DNA of 64,000 bases from Haliotis asinina (GCF_037392515.1 NC_090292.1:40872747-40936746), one strand, 5' to 3'; positions 11,925-23,424 are shown, numbered from the stretch's first letter. Numbers and translations are program-made. The notes: a model not told the origin generated them from the letters alone.

Positions 11925-12010
11925 AGTTCCGTTGTTCAGAAAACAACCTTAGCTAAGATCAACCTTAAACACTAAGGTTAGAGTTACGATCACCTTAAGA
12001 GAAAGATACG
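11925..12010. repeat. Partial relative of the neighbouring MITE
   Basis: CCGTTGTTCAGAAAACAACC, then TTAGCTAAG and several CCTTAA/TTAAGG motifs, resembles the terminal part of the element starting at 12011, suggesting nested or adjacent insertion of the same family. Confidence 0.45.
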
Positions 12011-12266
12011 CCCGTTGCACAAAACAACCTTAGGGCAACCTTAATTCGGACTCCAACCTTAGCAGTAACCTTAACTAAGGCTGAACTCTTCAGCGCTGGA
12101 GCACACGCTCTGCTTCCTTAAACTTCTCTCAGTCTCGTTTTGTAAAATAAAAGTAGCCAACATATTCCCTTCCCAATCTTAGAGACTCTAAGGTTGGGTG
12201 GGACCAACCTTAATTCTCAGACTTAACTTAAGGTTAGCCTTAGTTAAGGTTGTTTCGTGCAACGGG
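12011..12266. mobile_element. MITE-like inverted-repeat element
   Basis: The left end CCCGTTGCACAAAACAACCT is matched in reverse by the right end AGGTTGTTTCGTGCAACGGG, giving imperfect terminal inverted repeats of about 20 bp that continue as AACCTTA/TAAGGTT motifs inside. It is 256 bp, non-coding, with no clear target duplication. Typical of a small non-autonomous DNA transposon; superfamily unknown. Confidence 0.7.
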
Positions 12267-12285
12267 AGACTAACCTTAGTAAAGG

Positions 12286-12395
12286 TCCACCGTCACCGAC
12301 GTCCGTCAAATTATGCTCCACCGTCACCGACGTTCGTCAAATTATGCTCCACCGTCACCGACGTCCGTCAAATTATGCTCCACCGTCAATGACGA
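12286..12395 (+). repeat. 31-bp tandem repeat, about 3.5 copies
   Basis: TCCACCGTCACCGACGTCCG-type units start at 12286, 12317, 12348 and 12379, an exact 31-bp spacing, with one or two base changes between units; the last is partial. Confidence 0.9.
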
Positions 12396-13005
12396 GCTCG
12401 TCATACGTGTTGCAGACAGCATCTGGCACAGGAGACAAGATTGTTATGATGTTTGATTCAGTGACGAGTCGAGATTTATTCCGGACAACTCAGATGGCAG
12501 GTCAAGGGTACACAGACGGCGAGGTGAACGGTATGCTGGCGTGTGCGTTGGTCAACGTCGACAGCGTTTATGGTGGGAGTTGGGGTGGGTACGCCCCAAA
12601 GCACCGTACCGTCAATAAGCGTTGGGTCTGGAAGTCGGTTGAAAAAAATAAGACCGTGTGATTGTCACAGGAAATACAGGATACATAAAATTATCGGGGT
12701 ACTTACACTGATCTCTGAAATTCGTACTAGCCTCATGTTGTCAGTTTCTATCGTACTAAAGTTTCTGCCTGACACCATTATTCGAACCGCAAACCAACAA
12801 ATGGCATCAATCATTACTTAGAAATGACCCCTGAACATGATTGTGCAATAAAATGAGTTGAAATTTAATGTCAAGTTTTAAAGTCGCGTTCATCCTGAAA
12901 ATGTGCAATATTGAAATCATGAACGCATTTTATATTCTAAAACACCAAGAACGGAAACCTACAAGTTGCAGCACTCATTACTTCAATTTGCCCAATCAGC
13001 ACGAT
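12396..13005. other. Unassigned stretch
   Basis: An open + frame (to 12661) encodes an unrecognised peptide; only the part after the 31-bp repeat could be meaningful. No splice context or motif supports a gene. Confidence 0.25.
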
Positions 13006-13011
13006 TGTGAA

Positions 13012-13125
13012 AAAGTGAGTTAGTGACTTACGTTTTAAGCCGTTATTAGTAATATTCCAGGACGGTGGGGGGCGCAACAAATAGGTTTTACACATTGTAT
13101 CTTCGGCTAAATTCGGCTTTCACTG
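13012..13125 (-). mobile_element. Degenerate SINE fragment
   Basis: GTGAGTTAGTGACTTACG, GTAATATTCCAG, ACACATTGTA and CTTCGGCTAAATTCG match the reversed short SINE in order. Confidence 0.6.
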
Positions 13126-13139
13126 CAGCCAGGGTTACT

Positions 13140-13541
13140 AACAGACATGCCAGACCGTCCTGGGACGTGTAGACAAAGGGTTACCAGACCAGTTGCCGTC
13201 CCTACAATACACCTGCGAAACAGATTCTTCACGGGGACGTCAACGGCGGCGACGGCATTGGCCCCATTAGCACACGAACCGTACACAAGACTCCGCATGG
13301 CTGGCATCAGAGCTCACCGTCCCTTTCGTGGAATGACTTTGACCCGTCAACGTTGCCAACGCAGGTTACAGTAGGCTCGAACTGTACGTCAGTTATAGCA
13401 ACGTGAATGTGAGAGAGTTCTGTGTACAGATGAGAGTCAATTAAACGTTACAGACGTTGGGCCGAGCAACTGGCGCCCAACTGTGTCCAAAAGGTGCAGC
13501 CTTGGATGGAGGCGGGGGTCATATGGTATGGGATGGGATTT
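13140..13541 (+). pseudogene. Decayed Tc1-like transposase
   Basis: Tc1/mariner cut-and-paste transposase remnant. The 13147-13374 frame encodes a helix-turn-helix region typical of Tc1 proteins: TRPVAVPTIHLRNRFFTGTS, then LAHEPYTRLRMAGIRAHRPF, then MTLTRQRCQRRLQ. Downstream the catalytic core is only traceable in broken frames: a DES-like triplet near 13430, YRRWAEQLAPNCVQKV (13450-13500) and V.W.G near 13520. It is then cut by the MITE at 13542. No intact DDE triad remains. Confidence 0.7.
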
Positions 13542-13807
13542 CAGCTTCCGGTTCAACGGAGTGAAGAAACAGGCGAGTTAAATCTGAATGTACTTGCTGA
13601 ATTATGTGTCCGGCATAAGGAATACTTCGGGTTCTCCCACTACGCCAGAAATGATTTTATGTAGAATAAATGTTACCAGAATTCTAACAATAACGACGAC
13701 AGATAAGAGAAATACACTCAAACGGTTCCATGGCAACTTTAGGCAATATGGTATTTCGTTTTAATTTCTGCTTATTACTTTTCCTTCACTCGTTGAACCG
13801 GAAGCTG
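13542..13807. mobile_element. MITE-like element nested in the Tc1 relic
   Basis: CAGCTTCCGGTTCAACGGAG at the left is mirrored by CTCGTTGAACCGGAAGCTG at the right (one extra G at the left), giving terminal inverted repeats of about 24 bp around a 266-bp AT-rich, non-coding interior. It interrupts the Tc1-like core. Confidence 0.7.
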
Positions 13808-14114
13808 GCAGGCGAAGAACGATCTGATATACCATGAGTAGCGCTTAAAAAGTTGAATAAAATAAAATATATGCTACCAGGGTAATTGTTAAATGCAAGG
13901 TTGGAAATCTGAGAGCACAGCGCAGATGTGTGTGTACCCTTGACCGTGGCGATATTTCATTTTGACGTCAAAAATATTTTTCGAACCAAAGCGAGGGAAA
14001 TAGGTTGCCAGCCTTTGCACACTTCGCTCGCATGCAGGAAGACTGGTCGTTTTCTCTCTGCTGCACAACCTTATTTGCGCTCCAGTCCTCCTGTGCTTTA
14101 AATAAATGTAGGCA

Positions 14115-14395
14115 CCTACCAGGTATATGAAAGTACCCTTTCAGTAGACGTTAGTATCGTCAACGTATATGAAAGTATTCTTTCAGTAATCTCCAACACA
14201 TCACAGGTTATCCTTTAAGTAAACTATAGAACATACTAAGGATATACATGTACCCTTTAGGTAGATGTAAATATCTAGTACATATATCTGAAGGTATCCT
14301 TTCAGCAGACGTATTTGTCGCCTGCGTATATGAAAGTATTCTTTAAGTCGACTTAAGTATATTCTACGTTTATGAAAGTAAGTGTTACCTGGTCC
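14115..14395. repeat. Diverged tandem repeat, GTATATGAAAGTA units
   Basis: GTATATGAAAGTA(C/T)(C/T)CTTTCAGTA-like motifs recur at about 14126, 14165, 14240, 14285, 14328 and 14370 with drifting spacing of 40-60 bp, an old degraded array. Confidence 0.6.
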
Positions 14396-14830
14396 GAAGT
14401 TCAAATGTGATTGTGACCATAATACCCTTCCATAAAAAATCTAATCATTTATTCTTCGACACCAATCTCATGAGTTTGTAAAATATATTTCTGTAGTCGT
14501 TACGTCATTTTGACAAGTATATATCCAGTTTGTACTCAATTTTCCCTGCCTCAAAACTTGAAGAATTGTCAGCATTGAAGTTTGGTGTATCATACCTCTG
14601 ATTGCGCTGCAACCCTGCTGTGAGAACAGACTGACATCATAGTCCTTGTTACGATCCGTCCAGACAACTCAACTTGATTCAGCTGGAGACGATGATTGGT
14701 TGTTTCCAAGCATTAAAACTCGCTGACGTATTACTGAAATCTGCATGTGAACGTTTGACGACGGCTGAAGTTTTACTTTTAAAATAACGTTCCCTGCACA
14801 GAGTCACACATTTCCGACGATGTTTTGGGT
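14396..14830. other. Intergenic stretch
   Basis: No gene or recognisable repeat was seen. Confidence 0.3.
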
Positions 14831-15101
14831 TAGTGAGTAAGTGAGTTTAGTTTTAGGCCGCACTAAGCAATATTCCAGGTATATGGTGGCGGTCTGAAAA
14901 TAATCGAGTCTGGACCAGACAATCCAGTGACCAACAACATTAGCATCCATCTGCGCAAATTGGGAACCGACGACATGTGTCAACCGAGTCAGCGAGCCTG
15001 ACCACGAGATCCCGTTAGTCACCTCTTACGACAAGCATAGTCGCCTTTTATGGCAAGCATGGGTTGCTGAGGGCCTGTTCTACCCGGGACCTTCACGGGT
15101 C
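14831..15101 (-). mobile_element. Long-type SINE, near full length
   Basis: Reads GAGT-rich end, CGCACTAAGCAATATTCCAG, GGACCAGACAATCCAGTG, GTGTCAACCGAGTCAGCGAG, CACCTCTTACGACAAGCATA, GGGTTGCTGAGGGCC and GACCTTCACGGGTC: all blocks of the long SINE, reversed. No clean target duplication was found. Confidence 0.85.
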
Positions 15102-15149
15102 ACTTTGGCTCAGCTTCCTGTTAATGCAATAGAAGACGTATTAGTCATT

Positions 15150-15438
15150 GCGACTTGCCTGAAATCGATATTTGAAACTTCGAAAACAGCCTCGAACACT
15201 TGTCACATATGGGATGTAAGCAATTGGTTCGTACTTCGGAAGCTGTCGCATGCAGTGTTGTCGATATTTATCGAAGCTGTTTCAATCACACGTTGTGGTT
15301 TGAGCGCCCGGAGGGACATAACTCTATGGGGTTCGATTGAAATACTGTTCATGCGGTAGAGGGCGCGAGAGTCGATTCAATGCAACGTTCCATTCATTCA
15401 TTCGAACTGTTTAATTAAAGGTTGTTTCTAAATGCGGA
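15150..15438 (+). repeat. Dispersed repeat, family A, copy 2
   Basis: Second copy of the repeat at 9040-9345. Its right end was the landing site of the LINE: its TCTAAATGCGGA was duplicated on insertion, and flank resumes after 21475. Confidence 0.65.
15427..15438 (+). repeat. LINE target-site duplication, left copy
   Basis: TCTAAATGCGGA, identical to 21464-21475 on the other side of the LINE. Confidence 0.9.
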
Positions 15439-15904
15439 GTGAGTGAGTGAGTTAATATTTAACGTCACATCGGCAATATCTCAGCCATATCGTGACGAGG
15501 AAATTTAATACTAAAATGAAATATATGTCTATTATAAAACCTGTCAGCGAAGGACAGTAAAACAACTAGGATATCACAGAGTAGAATATAAAACTAGTAA
15601 CTATACCTAAAACAATTTATCTATACAGGACAATACAATGTAAAAATGGGCTGTAGATTGCTAACAACTGAAGGTAGATCAGCAATTTGTGAAATCTAAC
15701 CATACAATAAAAAGACGCATATTCTACGATTAAAAACCTGGAAATTTAGAATTGACTTTGACTGTTTGAGGACTTACGTACCCTCTCAGGAGGAAAATAA
15801 TTTTACAATACTTCAACCCCCGTTCAGGGTACAGCCACTAACAATTCTAGTTACAAATCTAAACAACCAATAATTAAAATACATCTATTTACAGAACACG
15901 TTAT

Positions 15905-18900
15905 TCAAAATTCTACCAAAAAATCAATTTCTTTTAAAAAACCAACGATTAAATGAGAATTATTGTTAGTAAAAAGATCCTTTACAGTTTTGACATTAAA
16001 ATATTTATCCCTTGTGATGGAGAATTCGACACAGTCAAGCAGAATATGCTTGACCGTGACTCTCTCATCACAAGGGATACAAAACGGAGGATCCTCACCT
16101 TTCAATAGGTATGCATGAGTATATCGTGTGTGGCCAATACGACATCGTCTTAAAATAACCTCTTCAAATCTGGACTGACATCCCAAGTAGGTGTAACCAA
16201 TATACGGTTTTATTTCATGTAATTTATTTATACCTACTTGGGTGTCCCACGTCTTCTGCATCAGATCACGGATGTAAGTTCTAATGCTAGCTTTGTAATC
16301 AGTGTAAGGAATAAGAAGTGGTGTCACAGATTTGTTGCGTGCTGCCTTGGCAGCAAGATCAGCCATTGCGTTACCGGAAATACCTACGTGGCTGGGTAAC
16401 CAACAAAAGACGATGTCGTACTGGCCAGTAGCAAGATTATTATACAATTCAATAATTTCTATTAAAAGTGGATGTTTACAAGAAATATTTTGAATAGCCT
16501 GAAGGCAAGAAAGAGAGTCTGAATAGATTATATATTGTTTACGTTTAGGATGTCTCTGAATATACCTAAGAGCTGTCAATATGGCGTTTGCTTCTGCAGT
16601 AAAAATAGAACTGTTATCTGGAATTCTAGAAGATATTGTTCTGGATCCAATGACAGTGGCAAAAGCCACTGCGCCACCGTCCTTGGATCCATCCGTAAAT
16701 AAGGGTTTGTAATTGCTATATTTATGTTTTAATTGATGATATTCTTGTTTATATTGTAAGTCATTTGTTTCTGATTTTTTAAATGATGTTAATGTTAGGT
16801 CAACTTGTGGCCTAACCAATTGCCAAGGAGGAGAAGAAAGAAGACGGAAAGGAGCTATGGTTTCCAGCTCAATGCCGGCCGAAGAAAGAAAGGGTTTAAT
16901 TCTGTGTCCGAGAGATGGAACAAGAGAACACTTTTTGTTGTATAAATCCTCGTAGAGAGGATTGAAAACACAGTTATACGCCGGGTTAGATTTGTTAGAG
17001 TATAGTTTTGTAGCATATTGTAAAGATAATTTTATACGTCGCTGAGTGAGAGATGGCTCATCTGCCTCGACATAGAGACTGTCAACGGGAGAAGTTCGAA
17101 AAGATCCAAGACATAATCTTAGACCTTGATGATGGATGGAATCTAACATTTTGAGACTGCTTTTACAGGCTCCACCATATACAATGGAACCATAGTCAAG
17201 TTTGGAGCGAATGAGTGATCTGTATAAGTGAAGTAGGGTGGTTTGATTGCCTCCCCATTTTGAATTGGAAACAACTTTTAACAAGTCGAGTGCCTTCAAA
17301 CATTTAACTTTAAGGGATTTAATATGTGGCAAGAACGTCAAGTGGGAGTCAAATATAAGACCCAGAAACTTGGAATCTTTAACAACTTTAATAGGTGTGC
17401 CGTTTAGATACAGTTCAGGGTCCTTATGTGGTTTGTATTTACGGCAGAAATGTATACAGTTAGTTTTAGACTTAGAAAATTTAAAGCCTTTTTTTCCAAA
17501 CACCATTTATTTATCTTGTTCAGACACAACTGCATTTGCCGTTCAATAGTATGCATGTTTTTACCTCGACATGAAATGTTAAAATCATCCACAAAAAGTG
17601 AATCATCAATTGAATCGTTTAAAACCTTTGATAAACTGTTTATCTTCATGCTAAAAAGTGTAACAGACAAAATACTGCCTTGTGGTACACCCTGATCCTG
17701 ACTGTAATGATCAGACAGGGTAGAACCCACACGGACTTGAAATTGTCTATCATTTAAAAAGTTGGCTATAAATTGAGGCAATCGGCCTCGCAATCCGAAG
17801 TCATGTAAATCTTTTAAAATCCCATGTTTCCAAGTGGTGTCATATGCTTTTTCTAGATCAAAAAAGATCAACACTGCATGCTGTTTATTAATTATGGCAT
17901 TCTTAACAAAAGATTCTAAACGCACTAAGTGATCGACTGTACTTCTGTTTTTGCGGAAAGCACACTGAATATCTGTTATTAGGTTTTTTGTTTCCAAGTA
18001 CCAGACACGTCGATTATTTATCATGCGTTCCATGGTCTTGCAAACACAGCTAGTAAGTTAAACTGGCCTATAATTGGAAGGGTCCGTATGATCACGTCCA
18101 GGTTTAGGAAGGGGAACAACGATAGCATCACGCCACGACGAAGGAAATTGTCCAGATGTCCAAATATTATCAAAAATATGTAACAGCGTCTCTAAGCATC
18201 TGGCAAGTGCTTCAGGAGTTGATAATGTATGTTTTCAGCTCCTGAAGCAGTATCATGAGCCTGATCAAGAGCAGTATGAAGCTCATGTAACCAAAAAGTT
18301 TCATTATAGTCTTCCCCATTATCTGAATTAAAGTTAATAGTTTTCTTTTCTTGCTGTTTTTGATATGTTTGGAACTTAGGTTCATAATTTGACGAGGAAG
18401 AATGTTGTGCCAAAGTTTCACCAAGTTTATTAGCAATATCGGTTTCATTAGTTAGTAACTGGTTTCCATCTTTAAGGTGGTGAATACTAGATTTAGAGCC
18501 CTTACCTTTGATTTTTTGGATCATATTCCAGACTTTAGATATTGGTGTACGTGAATTAATGTTTGATGCATATCGTTGCCAAGATCGGCGTTTGCTTTGT
18601 TTAAAAGTACGCCGTGCTTTAACATTTACAATCTTAAATTTATTCAAATTATGCACCATGGGGTGTCGACGGAAATAGTGTTCTGCCTTTTTCCGTTCCT
18701 TTCTAGCTTGTTTACATTGATCATTGAACCATGGTTTGCGAATATGTGGAACTGCAGAGGACTTTGGTATACACTCATGAGCAATAACATTCATTTCATC
18801 ACAAAAACGTTGAATAGCATCAGGAACATTATCAACAAGTTCAGGTTTAAGCCTGTCAACACGGAGAGTTTCATATAAACGCCAGTTAGCCTTTTTGAAG

Positions 18901-19600
18901 TTCCATCTTGATGATGGAGGAACATCAGATGGATTCACAGGTTTTAGTAATGTTGGGAAATGGTCACTCCCACAGAGGTCATCATGAACTGACCATTCAA
19001 ATTCGTTAAGAAGACTTGAATCACAAACTGATAAATCAAGGGCTGAATATGTTCCTGTGCCAGGATGTAGATATGTGTTCGACCCATCATTGAAAATACA
19101 TAAATCATTTTCGGAACAGAACTCCTCTAGTATTTTACCTTTAGCATTTGTAGTTGTACCACCCCAGAGTGGGTTGTGGCCATTTACGTCTCCCATAATA
19201 ACACAGGGTTTCGGGAGTTGGTTATACAAATTTTGTAGTTCGGTCTTCTGAAGTGTTGAAGACGGTGAGATATATAAAGACCATAGTGTGAGTGCAACGT
19301 GTAAAGTAAGTCTCACAGCAACAGCCTGGAGACCAGTATTAAGAATAATAGGGCTCTGAATAATATTCTGGTTTATAAGTATAGAAGCTCCTCCAGTGGC
19401 CCTCTCCCCCGGGGGTGAAAAAGAATGGTAAGCATTGAAATGGCGTAGGTCAAAAGTATCCGTCTGCTTTAAATATGTCTCCTGCAGACAGACTGCTGAT
19501 GGATTAAAGTCCTGGATCAATAGCTGTAAATCACTGAAATTATTTTTTAGCCCTCTGCAGTTCCACTGTATGATATTATAAGAAGAAAGTATCTTTTGGG
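15905..19600 (-). pseudogene. LINE ORF2: endonuclease, reverse transcriptase, RNase H
   Basis: Domains in order. APE-type endonuclease from QWNCRGL (about 19558) through CLQETY, GDVNGHNPLWGG, LDLSV and GSDHFPTLL. Reverse transcriptase with PLPKPGRD...NYRPV, FFDLEKAYDTTW, QGVPQGSILS and catalytic FVDD in the YADD position. RNase H with FTDGS, TAEANAI, YSDSLS and GNAMADLAA carrying the acidic residues. A C-x2-C-x7-H-x4-C finger (FCIPCDERVTVKHILLDC). Lesions: a 4-bp loss near 18195 (GCTT unit), TAA in place of a serine codon near 18050 in the RPISLTS motif, and a one-base loss in a run of A (A7) near 17495. ORF2 overlaps the end of ORF1 in the -1 frame. It supplied target-primed reverse transcription; inactive as read. 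Confidence 0.92.
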
Positions 19601-20877
19601 GGGATTTATTGGGGATCTACCCCGCACCTTTTTGGAGGGCGACAGGCTATGTGCCCTAGAATGGACGTTTTCAGATACGTCCATGTCCTCCAGAGATCCA
19701 TATCTGTTGTGTAGCTGTATTTTATTTTCCGACCCTTTCGGGGCTCTTCCACTTTGTTTTTTTGAGGCCTCATGCTTCAGTTTACTTTTGCTTGATACTG
19801 CTGACTGAGTATCACATGACGATTTAGATTGTGAACGCGACTGAGAGGATCGCTTAAGATCAGATGAAGACTCTGACTGCTTTTGTGAATGACTAGGAAG
19901 TGACTCCGTAGTTTGAGACGATGTGGTAGGATATAACATCTGGGGAGAATCACATTTGACCCAAGTCAAATTTGTTTGACAGCTTGTGGATAAAGTAGAT
20001 AGTTTATGGCTGGATTCAGTTGATGTTTTGATTACAGAAGCATAACTGTCTGGAAGCTCAGATCTCTTAGCAAGTTTTTTGGCATCCGAGAAACTGATGT
20101 TTTGTGTAAATTTAATCCTGTTAATTTCCACGTGTTCTTTCCCAATCGGGCATTCTTTTGAAAACGATGAATGGTTTCCTGAACAGTTGGTGCACTTTTT
20201 AAAGGTACTTGTACAATCTTCCGTTGTGTGTGACTTCTCACCACAGTGAGCACACACAACGGACAATGTACAAGTATTTACGCCATGGCCATACTTCTGG
20301 CATTTAAAACATCTGAGTGGATTGGGAATGTACATGTCAACCTTGATGTTGCAGTAACCAGCCTTCAATGATTTTGGAGCTGTCGGAGACGAAAAGGACA
20401 AGAGATAGGTATTGGTGGGAACACTTTCATTTTTTTACGGGTCGAAAAGCGTTTGACATAGAGCACACCTTGATCTTTCATCTCATATGCAATGTCAATT
20501 TCTGACATTTCAGCAAATAGTCGATCGCGGTCCCTGATGATACCTTTGCTTGTATTTAAGGTCTTATGAGCAGAGACCGTAACTGGAACGCCAACGAATG
20601 ATTCGGTACTCATAAGGTTGGCTGATTGCTGTCTTTTAGAGCATTCAACCAGCAGCGCACCTGAACGTAACTTTCGTATGTTTTTTACTTCTCCAGCAAT
20701 ACCCTGAATACCCTTGGATATTGCAAATGGATTCAGCTTGAAAGGTGTCTTGTCAATAGTTTCTATCACTAGAAAACGTGGCCAAAAATCAATTGATTTG
20801 GACGGTCGGATGTCATCATCAATGGGATCAGTTTCAAGAGGACGTTTGGTTTTCTTAGTTGGGGTTTCGTAAGCCAT
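19547..20877 (-). pseudogene. LINE ORF1, gag-like RNA-binding protein
   Basis: ATG at 20875-20877. The first 170 codons give a basic, gag-like N-terminal domain. A one-base shift in an A7 run (plus-strand T run 20430-20436; A8 would restore the frame) separates it from the rest. The second part has three zinc knuckles, CFKCQKYGHGVNTC and CAHCGEKSHTTEDC (both C-x2-C-x4-H-x4-C) and a variant CTNCSGNHSSFSKEC, then a Ser/Gln-rich tail. This protein normally coats the LINE RNA. Its end overlaps the start of ORF2. Confidence 0.9.
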
Positions 20878-21463
20878 GTTTAATATTTATATTTTCATCA
20901 CCCGAGCTCCCCACCCACCACGGAGTATCACAAGGACAATGCTAAAAACAAGTGGGTCTCCAACTTGCAGCACCAAGGATACTCGGATGATATACTCCAG
21001 CAGAAGAGTTATAAATAACACATCCACCAGATTGGCCCATGAGCCACCGCCTTCTGGGTATAAGACTCTAGGCAAAGTTTCAAACATCATAATGAAGATC
21101 TTTAACATTTTATATAAACAAATGTGCCAAGTCCAAAAGTAACTCTTTTCCAAATTAAAACTGTGTAATGACATAAGTCCATACACAGGGCTTGGCGTGA
21201 CCAGCCGATTGATAGAATCGGGCCTATTCTACCACCCGTCTAGGTGAAGTCGGGGCCGAAGTGGTGTGTTGAGCAACAGGAACGCTGGTCCTGCTCCCAT
21301 TGCCCTCAACCACCAGGATCCCCTCCTCCACCGACACAGGGACGCAACCCACGGCAAACGGGTTGGTGGACCAAATATCCCCCCCGGGTCCACAGCGGGG
21401 GTGTTGGCGAGCTCTTAGCGTTACCCAGCACCCACCACGAGGAGGTGGCTCGCCACGGGTGCC
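20878..21463 (-). promoter_or_regulatory. LINE 5' UTR with presumed internal promoter
   Basis: About 586 bp between the 5' boundary set by the target duplication and the ORF1 ATG. The distal half is GC-rich with CCACC/GGTGG motifs. LINEs of this group carry internal promoters here; no specific element was identified. Confidence 0.6.
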
Positions 21464-21475
21464 TCTAAATGCGGA
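21464..21475 (+). repeat. LINE target-site duplication, right copy
   Basis: TCTAAATGCGGA, identical to 15427-15438. Confidence 0.9.
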
Positions 21476-22930
21476 ATTCTGTTTCTTTATATGGTTTCAT
21501 CCTAGAGGGCAGATCAGTTAGTATTGCGGAAAGACGTCCATAATGGATTTTTGGAGAAGCATGGCGTAATAAACGGCCTTATAAGCAGTTATCCATTCAA
21601 CTGTGGTGCCGTGTAAAGGATCACGTGGGAAAAAAGTTAAGCATTTAAGTTAAGTTAAGTACTGTTTCACCTCTTTGTATGATTTGGGTACAATCAGTGG
21701 AGTGCAAACAAAGTACGTTGGTACGTTTGTTTTTGTTTTTTGTTTGCTTTTTGGGGTATTTTTTTTCTGAAAGATCATTTATCACCCAAAACTGTGTTCC
21801 ACTGGAGATATTGTTTTTATGAAATTAAACATCTCCTAAGAGATTTTGATGATAGATTTTGTAACAATGCCCTGAAGTCAAAAACTTGATGTGGCGTCAC
21901 AGACGTCATTACAGTACGATGCTGTAACATCAATGGAATGCAGGTCTGATCAGAGGCAATCCTGTCTTTGCGGGGACTAAAGAATTTTTTTAAAACAAAA
22001 AAGGAATAAAACTTTTGAGATGATCCCCCGACTTTAAACGTTTTACAATACAATATCTAGACAATCTAGACACTTCGGTTTACCCCACCCGCCTGCTTTG
22101 CCGATTGCTACGCTCCCATCGCATGCAATCGATTACAACTTTATCAAAACATAATCATGGGTGACGGTGACGTTGAGCGTTGTAATCCATTATTATTGCA
22201 CGATTGGCAAGGGGATGGCTATCAAGAGTGGCACGACGGCTGGATGCCGCACTTTCTGTTAATGACGTCGATCACAGGGTATATCCAGCTTACAGCTGAG
22301 TGTATTCAGCTTACAGTCAAGCAACCCCACGCCTTCAGTGGATCACCAAAGGATCACCATTTTCGACTCTTCCATACGGCTTAAGGTAATGCGACGAAGA
22401 CCATTGAACACAATGTCCATAGAATACTAAGTGTAGGTTTTCACGAATCCTGCATCATGCTAGATGTCGGTCCCTGTGCCAGTCTGGGACGAATGGTCAG
22501 ATGACATGCAGCCTCTTTCTTGCGGTACTGGTGGAATGTGGAGTCAGGTAACTCAGGTCAGGTATGCATCTTGTCAGACGTATTAGGACTTGGTGACTAT
22601 GGTCACGGTTACGCATTTTCGTTTTGGAGCTATCCTTTATTTTACCGGTAGCCATAGATTAACGCTTAGTCTCCGAATATATATAATTTGGATAGTAACA
22701 ACCAAACCCGTGTCAAATGAAAATAAGCCTTAGCGATTAGAAAAACCTAGGGGAATCTAGATTTGCTTCATTTAGTACACTAACATTGCAGTGCATTAGC
22801 ATTGCAGAAGGGGCTTGGCACCAGGGAAAATATTGTGGTTCAGGGACTGTGAGACAGATTGCGGTAGCCACTTCCTTCCTAACTCGACCACTCAAGACCG
22901 CAGGGGTTATGTTGAAGGGGACCGGTCAAC
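21476..22930. other. Intergenic stretch
   Basis: No gene supported; short open frames only. The first part continues the sequence that was interrupted by the LINE. Confidence 0.3.
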
Positions 22931-22934
22931 CTCT

Positions 22935-23010
22935 TTGGTCATGTGGACAAGCAGGTCCGAGGTTCGAACCCCAGCACGGGACTCGGTAAATCTATGGCGG
23001 CTATAATGGC
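22935..23010 (+). repeat. tRNA-like box B fragment
   Basis: TCCGAGGTTCGAACCCCAGC carries a good box B consensus, and the downstream GGGACTCGG...TATGGC resembles 23440-23475. Possibly the head of a third SINE family; too short to be sure. Confidence 0.35.
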
Positions 23011-23139
23011 GTCCAACGTGGGGATGAGCACGTTCATATATAATTTGATCAAACTAAGTCTCAGTACTCTGCAATGCGTGACGTGCTTTCTGCAGTCATA
23101 CTCATGTAACAGTGTGTGGCGTCATCTTTGGTCAGGTGG

Positions 23140-23412
23140 GACCCGTGAAGGTCCCGGGGTGGAACAGGCCCTCAGCAACTCATGCTTGCCATAAAAGGCG
23201 ACTATGCTTGTCGTAAGAGGCGACTAACAGGATCGAGTGGTCAGGCTCGCTGACTTGGTTGACACATGTCCTCGGTTCCCAATTGCGCAAACCGTTGCTC
23301 ATGTTGTTGATCACTGGATTGTCTGGTCCAGACTAGATTATTTACAGACCGCCACCATATACCTGGAATATTGCTGAGTGCGGCGTAAAACTAAACTCAC
23401 TCACTCACTCAC
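23140..23412 (+). mobile_element. Long-type SINE, full length with 12-bp target duplication
   Basis: 273 bp starting GACCCGTGAAGGTCCCGGGG and ending in (CTCA)n, flanked by identical TTGGTCAGGTGG at 23128-23139 and 23413-23424. Contains a possible box A (GTGGTCAGGCTCGC) and box B (GGTTCCCAATTGC), so probably tRNA-derived. The tail GAATATTGCTGAGTGCGGCG plus ACTCACTC is shared with the LINE 3' end. Confidence 0.92.
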
Positions 23413-23424
23413 TTGGTCAGGTGG

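Larger units (their letters stand above)
15439..21463 (-). mobile_element. Full-length I/Nimb-type LINE, inactivated
   Basis: A 6,025-bp non-LTR retrotransposon in reverse orientation, bounded by perfect 12-bp copies of TCTAAATGCGGA. In its own 5'-to-3' sense it has a GC-rich 5' UTR (21463-20878), a zinc-knuckle ORF1 (20877-19547), ORF2 with endonuclease, reverse transcriptase, RNase H and a terminal CCHC motif (about 19600-15905), and a 3' UTR of about 465 bp ending in ACTC repeats instead of poly(A). An RNase H domain plus a short microsatellite tail points to the I superfamily; Nimb is my best guess within it. Three frame lesions and one stop make it non-autonomous now, but the perfect target duplication argues for fairly recent insertion. 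Confidence 0.92.

Noticed and set aside
12257..12661. 134-codon + strand gene
   Set aside because: Begins inside the MITE terminal repeat and runs through the 31-bp tandem repeat; the remainder has no recognised motif.
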